Shown: piece after piece, positions 1 to 7,236 of the stretch
How the letters are laid out: each line of letters begins with the position of its first letter
Position numbering within the stretch: position 1 is the first letter of the stretch
Assembly (NCBI GenBank): GCA_035591015.1
Contig: JAXIUW010204954.1
Span: 1 to 11,297 of the forward strand
DNA: 11,297 nt
Source of the DNA: Cephalothrix simula
Taxonomy: Eukaryota; Nemertea; Palaeonemertea; Archinemertea; Cephalotrichidae
Direction of reading: 5' to 3'
Notes under the pieces: model-generated
The model's database searches: none
What the model was told of the DNA's origin: nothing
The model's input: the letters and a program-made list of their open reading frames with translations, nothing else
Made by a program: the position numbers and the translations under genes

Positions 1-30
1 TCATTTTCATTTTCATTTTCAATTCATTTG
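1..30. repeat. TCATTT microsatellite, cut by the window edge
   Basis: Three perfect TCATTT hexamers (1-18) are followed by a decayed copy. The tract runs into the window start, so its true length is unknown. It is simple low-complexity sequence with no sign of a gene. Confidence 0.8.
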
Positions 31-713
31 TGATGTTTTTAGAAGTTGTTATATATTTATCCTTTCATAGCTAAGTTATACATAATGATCAACTACTGTA
101 ACTTTTTAATATTAGGAAAATATAAGAGATAACAGTTCGTGTCACCTTCGTGTTCCCCTGAAAGTCTCATGAAGGCGAGGTGTATTGACGTCAAATGATC
201 TCTTTGGCGAAAGAACCCTTGTCAAAAAGTCTTAACATCCGGATGATCTCCCTCAGCACTTTTGAAGGAGTAGCTAATAGAAGAATATTAGCTAAAGGAT
301 AACGAAGCTAATTTATCAAATAATATTACTTTTGAACTTTATTATAGCCTCACGAATGTCAAGATATTTTTCATCTACTCGATCACATCTATCGCTCAGA
401 CAGAAGAGGTAGAACCCGACCGGAAGTTGGAGCATTTTGGAGGAACCAACAAAACTAATTAAATATGTGTAAAAGGTTAAATGTTATCGGTCATCCTAAT
501 CCTTGACCAGCTGCACAAAGCCTAATTTTAAATCAGCCTGGTTAATACTGTATTGGAGCTATCAGATTATTCGATGGGGCTGTTGATTGGCTAAAAGGTG
601 TAAATACCATGTACATGTAATAAAAAGGCTTCTAAAATGTTAGTTATGGGAGACATGAAAGAAACTAAAACATATGAAAAAAGTATAAAAGTAGATTACA
701 AGATAGAAAAATT
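31..713. other. A+T-rich stretch without a recognisable gene
   Basis: I see no credible coding region here. Two short perfect palindromes stand out: TTGACGTCAA at 185-194, which contains the cAMP-response-element core TGACGTCA, and CATGTACATG at 608-617. Neither has a nearby gene that would give it a regulatory meaning. The last 50 bases or so may be the worn outer end of the repeat that is clear from 714 onward. Confidence 0.5.
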
Positions 714-871
714 GAATGAGATTAATAACAAGTAAATGAATGGGATACACATACGTTATTCCATCTATGACCATTGATCAATATAAATGTTGTTATTTAA
801 CAATCGTTTAAATTTGGCCATAAAGGTTCGTACGGAGGGGGAACGGCCACACCTGCAGCTACATATACAAG
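714..871 (+). repeat. Diverged interspersed repeat, copy A (plus orientation)
   Basis: The segment 822-871 matches the reverse complement of 3439-3488 at 44 of 50 positions. Similarity continues outward: the AATGAGAT...AAGTAAATG block at 714-737 matches the reverse complement of 3517-3544. Copy A carries about 50 extra bases between the two blocks. Inward, weaker similarity (CAG-TTCGT, then CTGTAAAAA) may reach about 980, where the nested palindrome begins. The core reads in one frame as a Gly/Thr/Pro/Ala-rich peptide (822-896) that stops at 897-899. All six differences from copy B change the amino acid, so the conservation looks nucleotide-level rather than protein-level. The family is not recognised. 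Confidence 0.6.
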
Positions 872-972
872 ATCCGCGCAGTTTCGTTTAAATCGTTGAT
901 CGAAAATCTAGTCCTAAGGACGCAAATGTAAAGGACGTAAGCTTAATAAATAAGGGGTAAATGTAACTGTAA

Positions 973-1150
973 AAACTCCCGACGTAGACTTGGTGAGGAG
1001 ATCATCAGGAGGAACCATCAGAGTTTCCACTTCAGGTGGATGAGTTTCGGCGCCTTTTCCTCTACTCGTACTCTGATGGCGGTGCCACCACAGCGAGGCT
1101 CACCACAGTGAGGAAGCCTCGCTGTTCTCCTGATGATACGTAAGGAGTTT
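973..1150. repeat. G+C-rich nested palindrome with branched folding potential
   Basis: Four sets of complementary arms nest here. The outer set is AAACTCC-cg-ACGT (973-985) with ACGT-aa-GGAGTTT (1138-1150). The next is ATCATCAGGAG (1001-1011) with CTCCTGATGAT (1127-1137), 11 of 11 pairing. Two side hairpins lie inside it: CCATCAGAGT (1015-1024) with ACTCTGATGG (1070-1079), and CAGCGAGGCT (1091-1100) with AGCCTCGCTG (1115-1124). The second can extend inward as CAC-CACA-GTG. Together these make a three-way, cloverleaf-like fold, unusual in so A+T-rich a context. It could be the core of a non-autonomous transposon, a structured RNA, or a decayed inverted duplication. No target-site duplication is evident. 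Confidence 0.7.
997..1143 (+). other. Possible coding fragment inside the palindrome
   Basis: This frame is open for 48 codons between a TGA at 994-996 and a TAA at 1141-1143. It has mixed, protein-like composition, including an acidic EEPSEFPLQVDEFRRLF stretch, and contrasts with the biased translations of the surrounding A+T-rich DNA. GTAAGG at 1140-1145 could act as a splice donor, and ATCATCAG ending at 1008 as an acceptor. The same bases are also open on other frames and on the minus strand, as expected of a G+C-rich palindrome, so coding status and strand are undecided. No family is recognised. Confidence 0.15.
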
Positions 1151-1170
1151 CGAGGTATATTGAAGGATAA

Positions 1171-1326
1171 GGAGTTATTAAACAAGAAAAGGAGAAAGAA
1201 AAAGAGGGGAATGCTAGGGATGGTAAAACAACCCAGCCAAGATTGACAATGCTGAGAAGTACGACATTTCTAGAGAGTCAGCCGCTCCCAACAACTGCGC
1301 TTGGAAAGTCTGATGGAATCGGCTGA
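1171..1326 (+). other. Short open frame with Lys/Glu-rich start, possibly a fossil
   Basis: The frame is open for 51 codons from just after an in-frame TAA (1168-1170) to TGA at 1324-1326. The first part, from a purine run, gives alternating Lys/Glu. The second half (from about 1216) has balanced composition and lies in a small G+C-richer patch. The last part is bracketed by TCAGCCG (1278-1284) and its complement CGGCTGA (1320-1326). The only internal ATG is at about codon 27. It may be a decayed exon or transposon remnant, or chance. Confidence 0.12.
1184..1211 (+). repeat. 28-base uninterrupted purine tract
   Basis: Every base from 1184 to 1211 is A or G. On the minus strand this is a pyrimidine run. 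It lies 34 bases beyond the nested palindrome. Such tracts can form triplex DNA or serve as polypyrimidine tracts, but no partner acceptor makes that specific here. Confidence 0.6.
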
Positions 1327-1956
1327 AACTTTAAAAACGTCTCCAAACCAAAAAAACCCAGTCTCATTTTGGTAATATCTGCGTTGATATTGTCTAGATA
1401 CAACTAGAGCAATCAAATGTATTGCAGATTCATTCGGGTCTGGTTTAAAAATCTAATCCCAAGATGGGACAATATGGGGTATGGAATAATCCAGAAGCGA
1501 ATGAATGCGACAACAATCGTTTGCTCAAGTCAAAGCAAAAATAGAAAATATAATAAAATAGATAAAGTGAGGGACAACCTGTTGACATCTAGTCCAATTT
1601 GTAAAATGCTATATAAGGGGATTTCGAATTGAGGCTTCTTGAATTTATACTTATTGACGTGTCATTGCACAAAAACCAGATATTGTTAATATTAACATTG
1701 CAAACATAGTGGCCGTAATGGGGGGATGAACCTATGTGATCTATAAATCCGATTAGATTTCCTGGGATATCCAGTTTATTGGGCAGGGTTATTTCTGTAG
1801 TTAATTTAGTTATCCGTCCGGATTGAAGTGTTTTAAATCATTTTAAAAGAATGAAACAGAAAATCTCGACCTTGATTTAAAATGACCCTTAAGATGGCCT
1901 CCTCACCTTAAAAAATCTGTCCTTGTGACCTGTCTAAGATGTCAATGACAGATATT
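1327..1956. other. A+T-rich stretch without a recognisable gene
   Basis: I see nothing supportable. A 71-codon plus-strand open frame at 1417-1632 has composition expected of random A+T-rich DNA and no recognisable motif. The phrase AAGATGGCC at 1891-1899 recurs at 10741-10749, but with too little flanking similarity to define a repeat. Confidence 0.45.
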
Positions 1957-2400
1957 TTAGTTTAGATTTTGGTGGTATTGAAGTTTTGACAATGACTTTG
2001 TCATGTATCGCCAGACTTTTTCAGATGTAAAAATTGATTACGTGTCATTTCAACTTGTTCATCAATACCTGTCCAACCTTATCTGAACATAACTTATGCA
2101 GATGATTTAGTATTTTAAGTCACTTTCTACCAAATCGGGTTCATCGTGTGATGAGATATAGTTTTGCATATATCATGTATATATTTCAACTCGTAATTAA
2201 GCACCCATGCGAAAGGGTTGCCAATCTTGATCTATCTTGATTTTCCTAGATTGATTGTTCCACCTCAAATATAGTTTAGTTAAAATTTTGGTGGCAGTGA
2301 CTTCAATCCTTCCTTTATTATTGAAGGATATACTCTCCGATATCGCAGCAACTCTTTTTAGAGTATCTCCTGGGATCTTTAAGGTGACACATCTTTTTTT
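1957..2400 (+). repeat. Possible worn direct duplication, about 315 bp apart
   Basis: The stretch around 1957-2090 resembles that around 2270-2430 in the same orientation. TAGTTTAG followed by ATTTTGGTGG occurs in both, then TATCGC plus a pyrimidine-rich stretch ending AGA, and further on TTCA...ACCT...ACCTT...CTG...AC in the same order. Small indels are needed throughout. The spacing suggests an old tandem duplication or two copies of a decayed repeat. The 72-codon open frame at 2255-2473 falls inside it and is not convincing as a gene. Confidence 0.3.
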
Positions 2401-3302
2401 TCACCGAACACCTTCGAGACCTTTGATCTGCACGACCGATTCAATTTGGTGCAATCAGGTCCGGGGTCTCTAACCCGGTTTACCAACCTCAGCTAATGTC
2501 CTCAACTCTCTTAACGGTAAGTTCCGAAAGGCTTTTTTTTTACAAATGCTAATGATTAGGCATACCTGTGGTAGGCTACGGTCACTTGCCTTGGTTTTAC
2601 CACATGTAAGGGTCTTTAAGCAATCTTCTGAGGTAGGTTTCCATACCTGATAATGTTTTTTGAAAAGGCGTTTATGTTCAAGATATGATACAAGCGATTT
2701 TATTTAAGAGGCATCTTTATTCAATAATTCCATTGTTAAGAAAACCATTATGAATAGGCTAGCTAGTCAAGTCTAGTCATAGGCATTGTTTCGATTATTT
2801 ATTGTCAACAAGCAAGAGCGGTACAACATGAACTTGATTTTGCCGGTTAAAATGTTTTTTTTCAAGAGGTATTATTCAGGCATTTTTATTCAAAGCTATG
2901 CTGCAGGTCCATATAAAACCGTTAGTTTGGATGGAAGATTCTTGTGGTCTTGCTTTTCTGGGTTTTCATCTCTATTGATTATCTCTATTAATTATGCACG
3001 ACAGGACTAGACATGTTCGGGCTGTTTTTCGATGAATATGTATGGTAAATCTTTTTTTAAATGTTCTCCCGATTATTTCAATATCTAGTGATTTAGCTAT
3101 TCCGAAATTCTCAGGTGTGCCTGTGACATTGATTTTGGGTTAAATCTTGATTAGGATTTAAGGATTGACGCGAATACTTCCTGATAATACAATTATGAAA
3201 AGGATATTTGGCAGCTATCAAAATTCTTTCGAAATGAAGAGAATTTTACTCGTTATAGTTTTAAAAAATTAAATTTTGCATCAGTTGGGGCAAAATTAAC
3301 CC
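2401..3302. other. T-rich stretch without a recognisable gene
   Basis: The plus strand is rich in T, giving hydrophobic chance translations such as the 74-codon frame at 2786-3010. A good splice-donor match, CGGTAAGT, lies at about 2516-2523, but no convincing exon precedes it. I see no RNA gene, tandem array or inverted-repeat element here. Confidence 0.4.
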
Positions 3303-3506
3303 TTATCGTTTGTTCCACCTTACAGACTTAATTGAAGAAGGTTTGGTGGAACTTTGGAGCTTCTTTTTTACAGCTGCTTGAATACAAAATAAGTTTCCGT
3401 ATTGCTCGTAAAAAACGGACACGGTATTACGAACCTGACCTGTAAATGTAGGTCCAGGTGTGGGCGTTCCCCCTCCGTACGGACCTTTGTACATTTCTAC
3501 AGACAT
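3303..3506 (-). other. 67-codon open frame overlapping repeat copy B
   Basis: The frame starts at an ATG (complement of 3504-3506) and stops near 3303. Residues 6-23 are the Gly/Thr/Pro-rich peptide KGPYGGGTPTPGPTFTG, encoded by the part shared with copy A. The tail is basic, Lys/Ser-rich, and ends just after a GTTCCACC/GGTGGAAC inverted repeat. An upstream in-frame TGA rules out a longer start. No signal peptide, membrane segment or known domain is visible. Since all six core differences from copy A change the amino acid, there is no sign of protein-level selection. I treat it as an open frame inside a repeat rather than a gene. Confidence 0.2.
3312..3352. repeat. Short perfect inverted repeat GTTCCACC/GGTGGAAC
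   Basis: GTTCCACC at 3312-3319 is the exact reverse complement of GGTGGAAC at 3345-3352, giving an 8-bp stem with a 25-base loop. It sits at the inner end of repeat copy B, much as the large palindrome sits at the inner end of copy A. Confidence 0.45.
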
Positions 3507-3544
3507 GGATAACAGTCCATTTACTTGATGATTTTCATCTCATT
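3439..3544 (-). repeat. Diverged interspersed repeat, copy B (minus orientation)
   Basis: The reverse complement of 3439-3488 matches 822-871 at 44 of 50 positions, and that of 3517-3544 matches copy A at 714-737. The GTTAT-CCAT-T-TG-AG link between the blocks is also shared, while about 50 bases present in copy A are absent. The purine-rich sequence up to about 3605 may be a further worn part. The two copies face each other as an inverted pair about 2.6 kb apart. Confidence 0.6.
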
Positions 3545-3844
3545 TTACTTTCATCATTTATTATTTTTCCTTCTATTTTCATTTTTTCCTTAACACTTTC
3601 TACATAATTTCATGTATGTATAATATTTCAGAATTTTTAATCCTATTATAAGTATACGTGGCTCTGGCTCTGTTGATAGCATTCTGATTGGATGAAGTCA
3701 ATACATGTATTATTATTGTTAAATTTTTGCTAGGAAACATGTTAGATCAAAATATCCCCAAGAATTGAAAAGATACTACATGTTATAAATAGTTATGATT
3801 GGGGCTTTTTTGTCTTTGTTTGTCGGAACCTATGCTAGGCTAAA
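3545..3844. other. A+T-rich spacer
   Basis: A pyrimidine-rich run at 3545-3600 reads as a purine-rich tail of repeat copy B on the minus strand. ATACATGTAT near 3702-3711 is a 10-bp palindrome. I see no gene. Confidence 0.4.
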
Positions 3845-3991
3845 TCAGCTGTAAATGTAACTCAATCTCACATCGTCATAGAATTTTTGGTACATTACGA
3901 TGGGATATTCTTGAGAGTGCCCTGCTGTATCATGAAAGATTGATTTGTAATTTTCACCTAGTTCGTGGATTGAAATTTCTGTTTCATGAAT
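3845..3991 (-). other. Possible terminal exon (48 codons plus stop)
   Basis: On the minus strand, a pyrimidine-rich stretch ending ...CCATATTCAG (complement of about 3992-4005) makes a good splice acceptor. It is followed by an open frame of 48 codons ending in TGA (complement of 3845-3847). The peptide is protein-like: acidic and aromatic, beginning IHETEISIHELGENY and ending YDDVRLSYIYS. It has no membrane segment and is locally richer in G+C than its flanks. The frame runs on upstream to an ATG at 4055-4057, but that upstream part has random-like composition. No family is recognised, no AATAAA follows closely, and no upstream exon is visible in the window. Chance or a fossil exon remain likely. 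Confidence 0.2.
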
Positions 3992-4243
3992 CTGAATATG
4001 GAAAGGATTGATTCTAATGTGTAACCTAATTAAGGTGAAACTACATATAAATTGCATATATGCACCTTGATGCGTCTTTCATTGATCACAGGATGTGTAA
4101 AATAATTTTGCGAAACTGTCAAAAGTTCTAATGAGAGCCATATCTGACGATGCCTCAATTATACTTTATAGTAATGTCAGTAATAAATGTATCGGTATAT
4201 ATACACTGGATACTTTTACATAAATGTATCGCATACAAAGCTT

Positions 4244-4259
4244 AAATCTCATGAGATTT
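4244..4259. repeat. Perfect 16-bp palindrome abutting the foldback element
   Basis: AAATCTCATGAGATTT is its own reverse complement. It ends one base before the left terminal inverted repeat at 4261, so it may be the insertion target or an extra terminal structure. The right flank carries no copy of it. Confidence 0.6.
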
Positions 4260-4274
4260 GACTGTTAAAATTTT

Positions 4275-4560
4275 AAGGTACTATCACCTTAAATTTTAAT
4301 GTAATTACAAGAAGTACCCATAACTTTTAGGTAATACTTTAAGTATTTTTAAGGTAATTCAGAATTACCCTAAATATTAAGGTAATTATTTAAGGTAAAA
4401 ACAGCATTACCTTAAAAATTAAGGTAATTCAAAACAAATTTTTAGGTATGTTAATACCTTGATCAGTTACCCAAATTGTTTAGGTATACTTTACCTTAAA
4501 TTTTTAGGTATACCTTGATTAGTTACCTTAATTTTCACCTTAAATATTAAGGTATGTACA
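4275..4560. repeat. Left arm: irregular array of AAGGTA/TACCTT palindromes
   Basis: I count about eleven exact AAGGTA or TACCTT hexamers here, in both orientations, plus many one-base variants. They are spaced irregularly and separated by A+T-rich filler. One local hairpin is perfect: GGTAATTC (4353-4360) and GAATTACC (4362-4369) around a single A. There is no fixed period, unlike the right arm. Confidence 0.75.
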
Positions 4561-4824
4561 TATGTAATAACCCAAACATTTATGGTCCCATCCTCTATTA
4601 TCTAAATTTTGAACCTTACATTAACGAATTCTCTTTTTCTTTGCTTTAGAAACGAAAATTAATATAATACATTCACTTATGATAAAAACACCCGTTTCTC
4701 CTTACCTTACATATCTCAAACCCACCAGCTCTTCATTGACTGGTTCCCGGGTGTGCACCATACGATTTATATTTTTTGTAAATAATTTAGTCTTCTTTAA
4801 ACCGAACGCCTGTACATCTTAATG
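4561..4824. other. Left part of the foldback element's centre
   Basis: This is unique A+T-rich sequence without the AAGGTA motif. A splice-acceptor-like pyrimidine run ends TTTGCTTTAG at about 4650, and CCCGGGTGTGCACC lies at about 4747-4760. No open frame of note is present. Confidence 0.4.
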
Positions 4825-4955
4825 TCAGTGCCTAGTCACAGTTAAGGCCAGAACCTGGTGAGGCGTTAGAGGATAATCCTCACCCCGTAGCCCTTGTCCG
4901 AGGTGCTGGTACAACGGTCTGTGGATAACAGCGCTCCGGATCGTCGGAGGCTTGG
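4825..4955. other. G+C-rich island in the centre of the foldback element
   Basis: Base composition rises sharply here against its flanks. On the minus strand a 78-codon frame (4825-5061) reads through it. The N-terminal part of that frame is only the translated 24-bp array (repeats of KVNLTLIL), but the C-terminal 42 residues, encoded by the island, are balanced and protein-like. On the plus strand a frame ending at about 4926 is also open and Pro/Glu/Val-rich. The island could be a captured exon fragment, a tRNA-like or SINE-derived core, or part of the element. I could not fit RNA polymerase III A and B boxes to it. Confidence 0.3.
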
Positions 4956-4965
4956 TAACTTTAAT

Positions 4966-5037
4966 AATCAAGGTAAGATTAACCTTAAGAATTAAGGTAA
5001 GATTAACCTTAAGAATTAAGGTAAATTTAACCTTAAC
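4966..5037. repeat. Three tandem 24-bp units
   Basis: The units at 4966-4989, 4990-5013 and 5014-5037 follow AATTAAGGTAAGATTAACCT plus TAAG. Units one and two differ by a single base, and unit three has a few changes. Each unit is itself nearly palindromic (TTAAGGT...AACCTTAA). Confidence 0.85.
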
Positions 5038-5041
5038 ATTT

Positions 5042-5200
5042 CGGGTAAATTGGCATAACACCTAAAAAATTAAGGTGAATTTACCTTAAAATTTCGGGTA
5101 AATTGGCATAACACCTTAAAAATTAAGGTAAATTTACCTTAAAATTTCAGGTAAACTGGCATAACACCTTAAAAATTAAGGTAAGTAGATACCTTAAATT
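5042..5200 (+). repeat. Three tandem 53-bp units
   Basis: Units begin at 5042, 5095 and 5148, each opening C-GGTAAA-TGGCATAACACC and continuing through AATTAAGGT and TACCTTAAAATTTC. The first two are very similar and the third is diverged at its end. Each carries a palindromic TTAAGGTAAATTTACCTTAA-type core. An inverted partial copy follows at 5216-5253. Confidence 0.85.
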
Positions 5201-5215
5201 TTTCAGATAACATTT

Positions 5216-5253
5216 AAGGTGTTATGCCAATTTAGCCGAAATTTTACGGTAAA
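5216..5253 (-). repeat. Inverted partial copy of the 53-bp unit
   Basis: The reverse complement of 5216-5253 matches the 53-bp unit (for example around 5081-5118) at about 36 of 38 positions, including GGCATAACACCTT. A tandem array followed by an inverted copy can fold into a long hairpin. It may mark a replication-slippage or template-switch event. Confidence 0.75.
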
Positions 5254-5300
5254 ATATACCTTAATTTCTAAGGTATGACATACCTTAAAATTTCAACAGT

Positions 5301-6173
5301 GGCACTTTGATGCCTGTTTTGGGATGCTCAATATAATCATTATACCTTTATAATTATGTTATATACAAGACAATTTTACATGGTTGAGTGAGTAGGTGTT
5401 ATTGAACAATTTCTTGAGTTTGAATATTGATGGTGCATCGCATCTAGAAATATGCTACATTGTCTTCTAACTCTGCATCATATGTGTGCCCATTGTTTCA
5501 ATAATTAGATTCACCATGTGGGGTATAAGATTGATTTCTAAGACTGTGCACTGATATGTTATACAATGTATAAGGCTGATGTTTCGATTAAATACAATCA
5601 TCCATACAATCTGTAGGCGTTTTTATTGTGTTTAAAAGCATAAGTTAGTGATTTTAAGGAACAGAATGGAAGCACTAAATATGTCGCTTTAAAAATTGAC
5701 TCCATCTTACTATGCTTAAAACTTGCTGAACTTTTAACATTGTCATTTTTAGAAACCATATTATTTACCCCTTATCGATGGAAATTACTTCAGTAATTTT
5801 GAAATTGGATGAATTTTATTTGTAGTTAGAGAAGCTTGACAAAGGTGATTCTAAGGTTGTTTTTCATGCTGTGTAAATTTTTAGACAGATTGGTTTTCGT
5901 GAGCAAATCATCACCGAAATTACATTAAAAATACAAAATTGTCCGGAAAAATTTTCAGATGACCACCAAAAAAGACTCCCCGCTTAAATAATCTATTCGT
6001 AACATTAACCTAGGAAAACTACACATTTTTGGAAAGGTCTTGCAAAGATTTTTGGTCTGTTTTGGTTTGCAATAAATTTTCATAAGACTGTGGCGACTCT
6101 TGCGGCAAAAATGTGAATTTCGCCGTCTGAGTACCGTGAAACTGATAGCAGGTACTAAGTAAAATGGTTGGTA
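5301..6173. other. A+T-rich stretch without a recognisable gene
   Basis: Nothing coding is supportable. A small perfect inverted repeat, AAATTACT (5782-5789) and AGTAATTT (5792-5799), sits around a two-base loop. A splice-acceptor-like CATTGTCATTTTTAG ends at about 5752, but the sequence after it is not open for long. Confidence 0.45.
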
Positions 6174-6326
6174 GAAATTTACTCAGCGCACCACTCATAG
6201 TTAATGATAACCCTATGATGGCACAGATGCCATTTTGATGATGTCATCAGAATGACGTCATAAGGTTTTATTTTTTTTATAAACAAAATTACCCATAAGC
6301 TGGAAATGGTGCGCTGGGTTCATTTC
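6174..6326. mobile_element. Small nested-palindrome element (MITE-like)
   Basis: GAAATTTACTCAGCGCACCA (6174-6193) matches the reverse complement of 6307-6326 at 17 of 20 positions, with the inner ten bases CAGCGCACCA perfect. Inside lie shorter palindromes: TGGC-acaga-TGCCA near 6219-6232, GATGATGTCATC near 6237-6248, and TGACGTCA at 6253-6260. The 153-bp size, inverted ends and lack of coding potential fit a miniature inverted-repeat element. No target-site duplication is obvious (GGTTGGTA on the left, TTTCAAAC on the right), so an inverted structural element of another origin is possible. Confidence 0.5.
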
Positions 6327-7236
6327 TTTCAAACATTTCTACTTATGTGCTACCACTACCAGTTTTGCTGTACTCGGAAGGCAAAATTAACATTTTTGCC
6401 GCTAGGGGCGCCAAAGCCAAAAATGTTATAACTATAGGTGGGACATTTTCGCAATGCTATATTGCTATCAGAATATATAACGGAACTGGGTCTTCAATTT
6501 TCAGTTTTTCAACCCGTTTATGGGCAACGCAGTATGGTTTTGGTCGTGTCGTCATCTTCTGGTTTAGTAGATATCTCTGGTGCTGGTCACGTGATAAAAT
6601 GCAAATTTACATCACTAGTGAGCCACTTTGCTCATTGTACTTTTTCGTGTTACGTCTCAACAAGATATCAGGATTTATACATTGTAGGCGCAGAATCAGT
6701 TATTGAAAAGAATGTCACCTTGGTCACTTTGAGAAAGAAGAAGAGACATTTCCTGAGGTCTTTCTTAACTTAGTTTATTAGTATTATTTGACCTCGAATT
6801 AAGACTGGACAGGACAATAATTTTCGAGTTCCCTAATTATTGGTGTTGAATAAATCCATATGCCTCACGGGCACTTGTCGCCCTTCATACCGTATAACAA
6901 CGATGTTTAATACACGTAAGTTAAGGTGAGTTAGGGTGACTGGCACGCCACTTGATTGATGAAGATGCTTGAAGACTTTGATTCAATAACTGTTATTACT
7001 TTACACATTAGGTGGGAAATATTTCTTTGGAATCTAGCATGTTTTATGCTTCCTGCATCCTTTTATCTCTGTTGTAGGACTCTAAACCATTTTATAGCCT
7101 ACTTCTTCAAGGAACGAATTTTTGTTGGAAAAAGAATGACCAAGGATAGGTTCCTAATAAAAATCACCTAAACCCTACTCAGTTATTGAATTTGTCTCAT
7201 TGATGAAGTGCAGCTCGGGTTATTTTATGACAATAT
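6327..7236. other. Stretch with overlapping short open frames, none convincing
   Basis: Two plus-strand frames overlap almost completely: 119 codons at 6347-6706 and 111 codons at 6438-6773. At most one could be real. Neither shows a domain, signal peptide or conserved motif I recognise, and both are rich in aromatic and Ser residues as T-rich DNA predicts. The phrase CCGCTAGGGGCGCC at about 6401-6414 is unusually G+C-rich and may belong to a repeat. Strong donor matches GTAAGT (about 6918) and AAGGTGAGT (about 6924) occur close together without a clear exon. The 71-codon hydrophobic frame at 6956-7171 is probably chance. Confidence 0.35.

Larger units (their letters stand above)
4261..5300. 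mobile_element. Foldback-like non-autonomous DNA element
   Basis: The left end ACTGTTAAAATTTTAAGGTA (4261-4280) matches the reverse complement of 5281-5300 at 19 of 20 bases. Between them, two arrays built on TTAAGGTA and its complement TACCTTAA (about 4275-4560 and 4966-5290) flank a centre of ordinary sequence (4561-4965). Long, internally repetitive inverted ends around a unique centre are the layout of foldback transposons. No transposase-like frame is present, so any mobility would depend on another element. Target-site duplication is not evident: the left flank is GAGATTTG and the right flank GGCACTTT. The element may be old, or the ends may lie slightly elsewhere. Confidence 0.6.

Noticed and set aside
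2786-3010. 74-codon hydrophobic frame as a small membrane protein
   Set aside because: T-rich DNA gives hydrophobic translations by default, and there is no supporting context.
4825-4955. tRNA gene or tRNA-derived SINE
   Set aside because: I could not fit an A box, a B box and an acceptor stem on either strand.
4825-5061. 78-codon minus-strand frame as a repeat protein
   Set aside because: The KVNLTLIL repeats are just the 24-bp DNA array translated, because 24 is a multiple of three. Only the part over the G+C-rich island is kept, as a weak candidate.
6347-6773. The two longest plus-strand open frames (119 and 111 codons) as a gene
   Set aside because: They overlap in different frames, have no recognisable domain, and their composition follows the local T-rich base content. 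No splice or promoter context favours either.
6956-7171. 71-codon hydrophobic frame as a membrane protein
   Set aside because: Same compositional explanation, and no signal or splice structure supports it.
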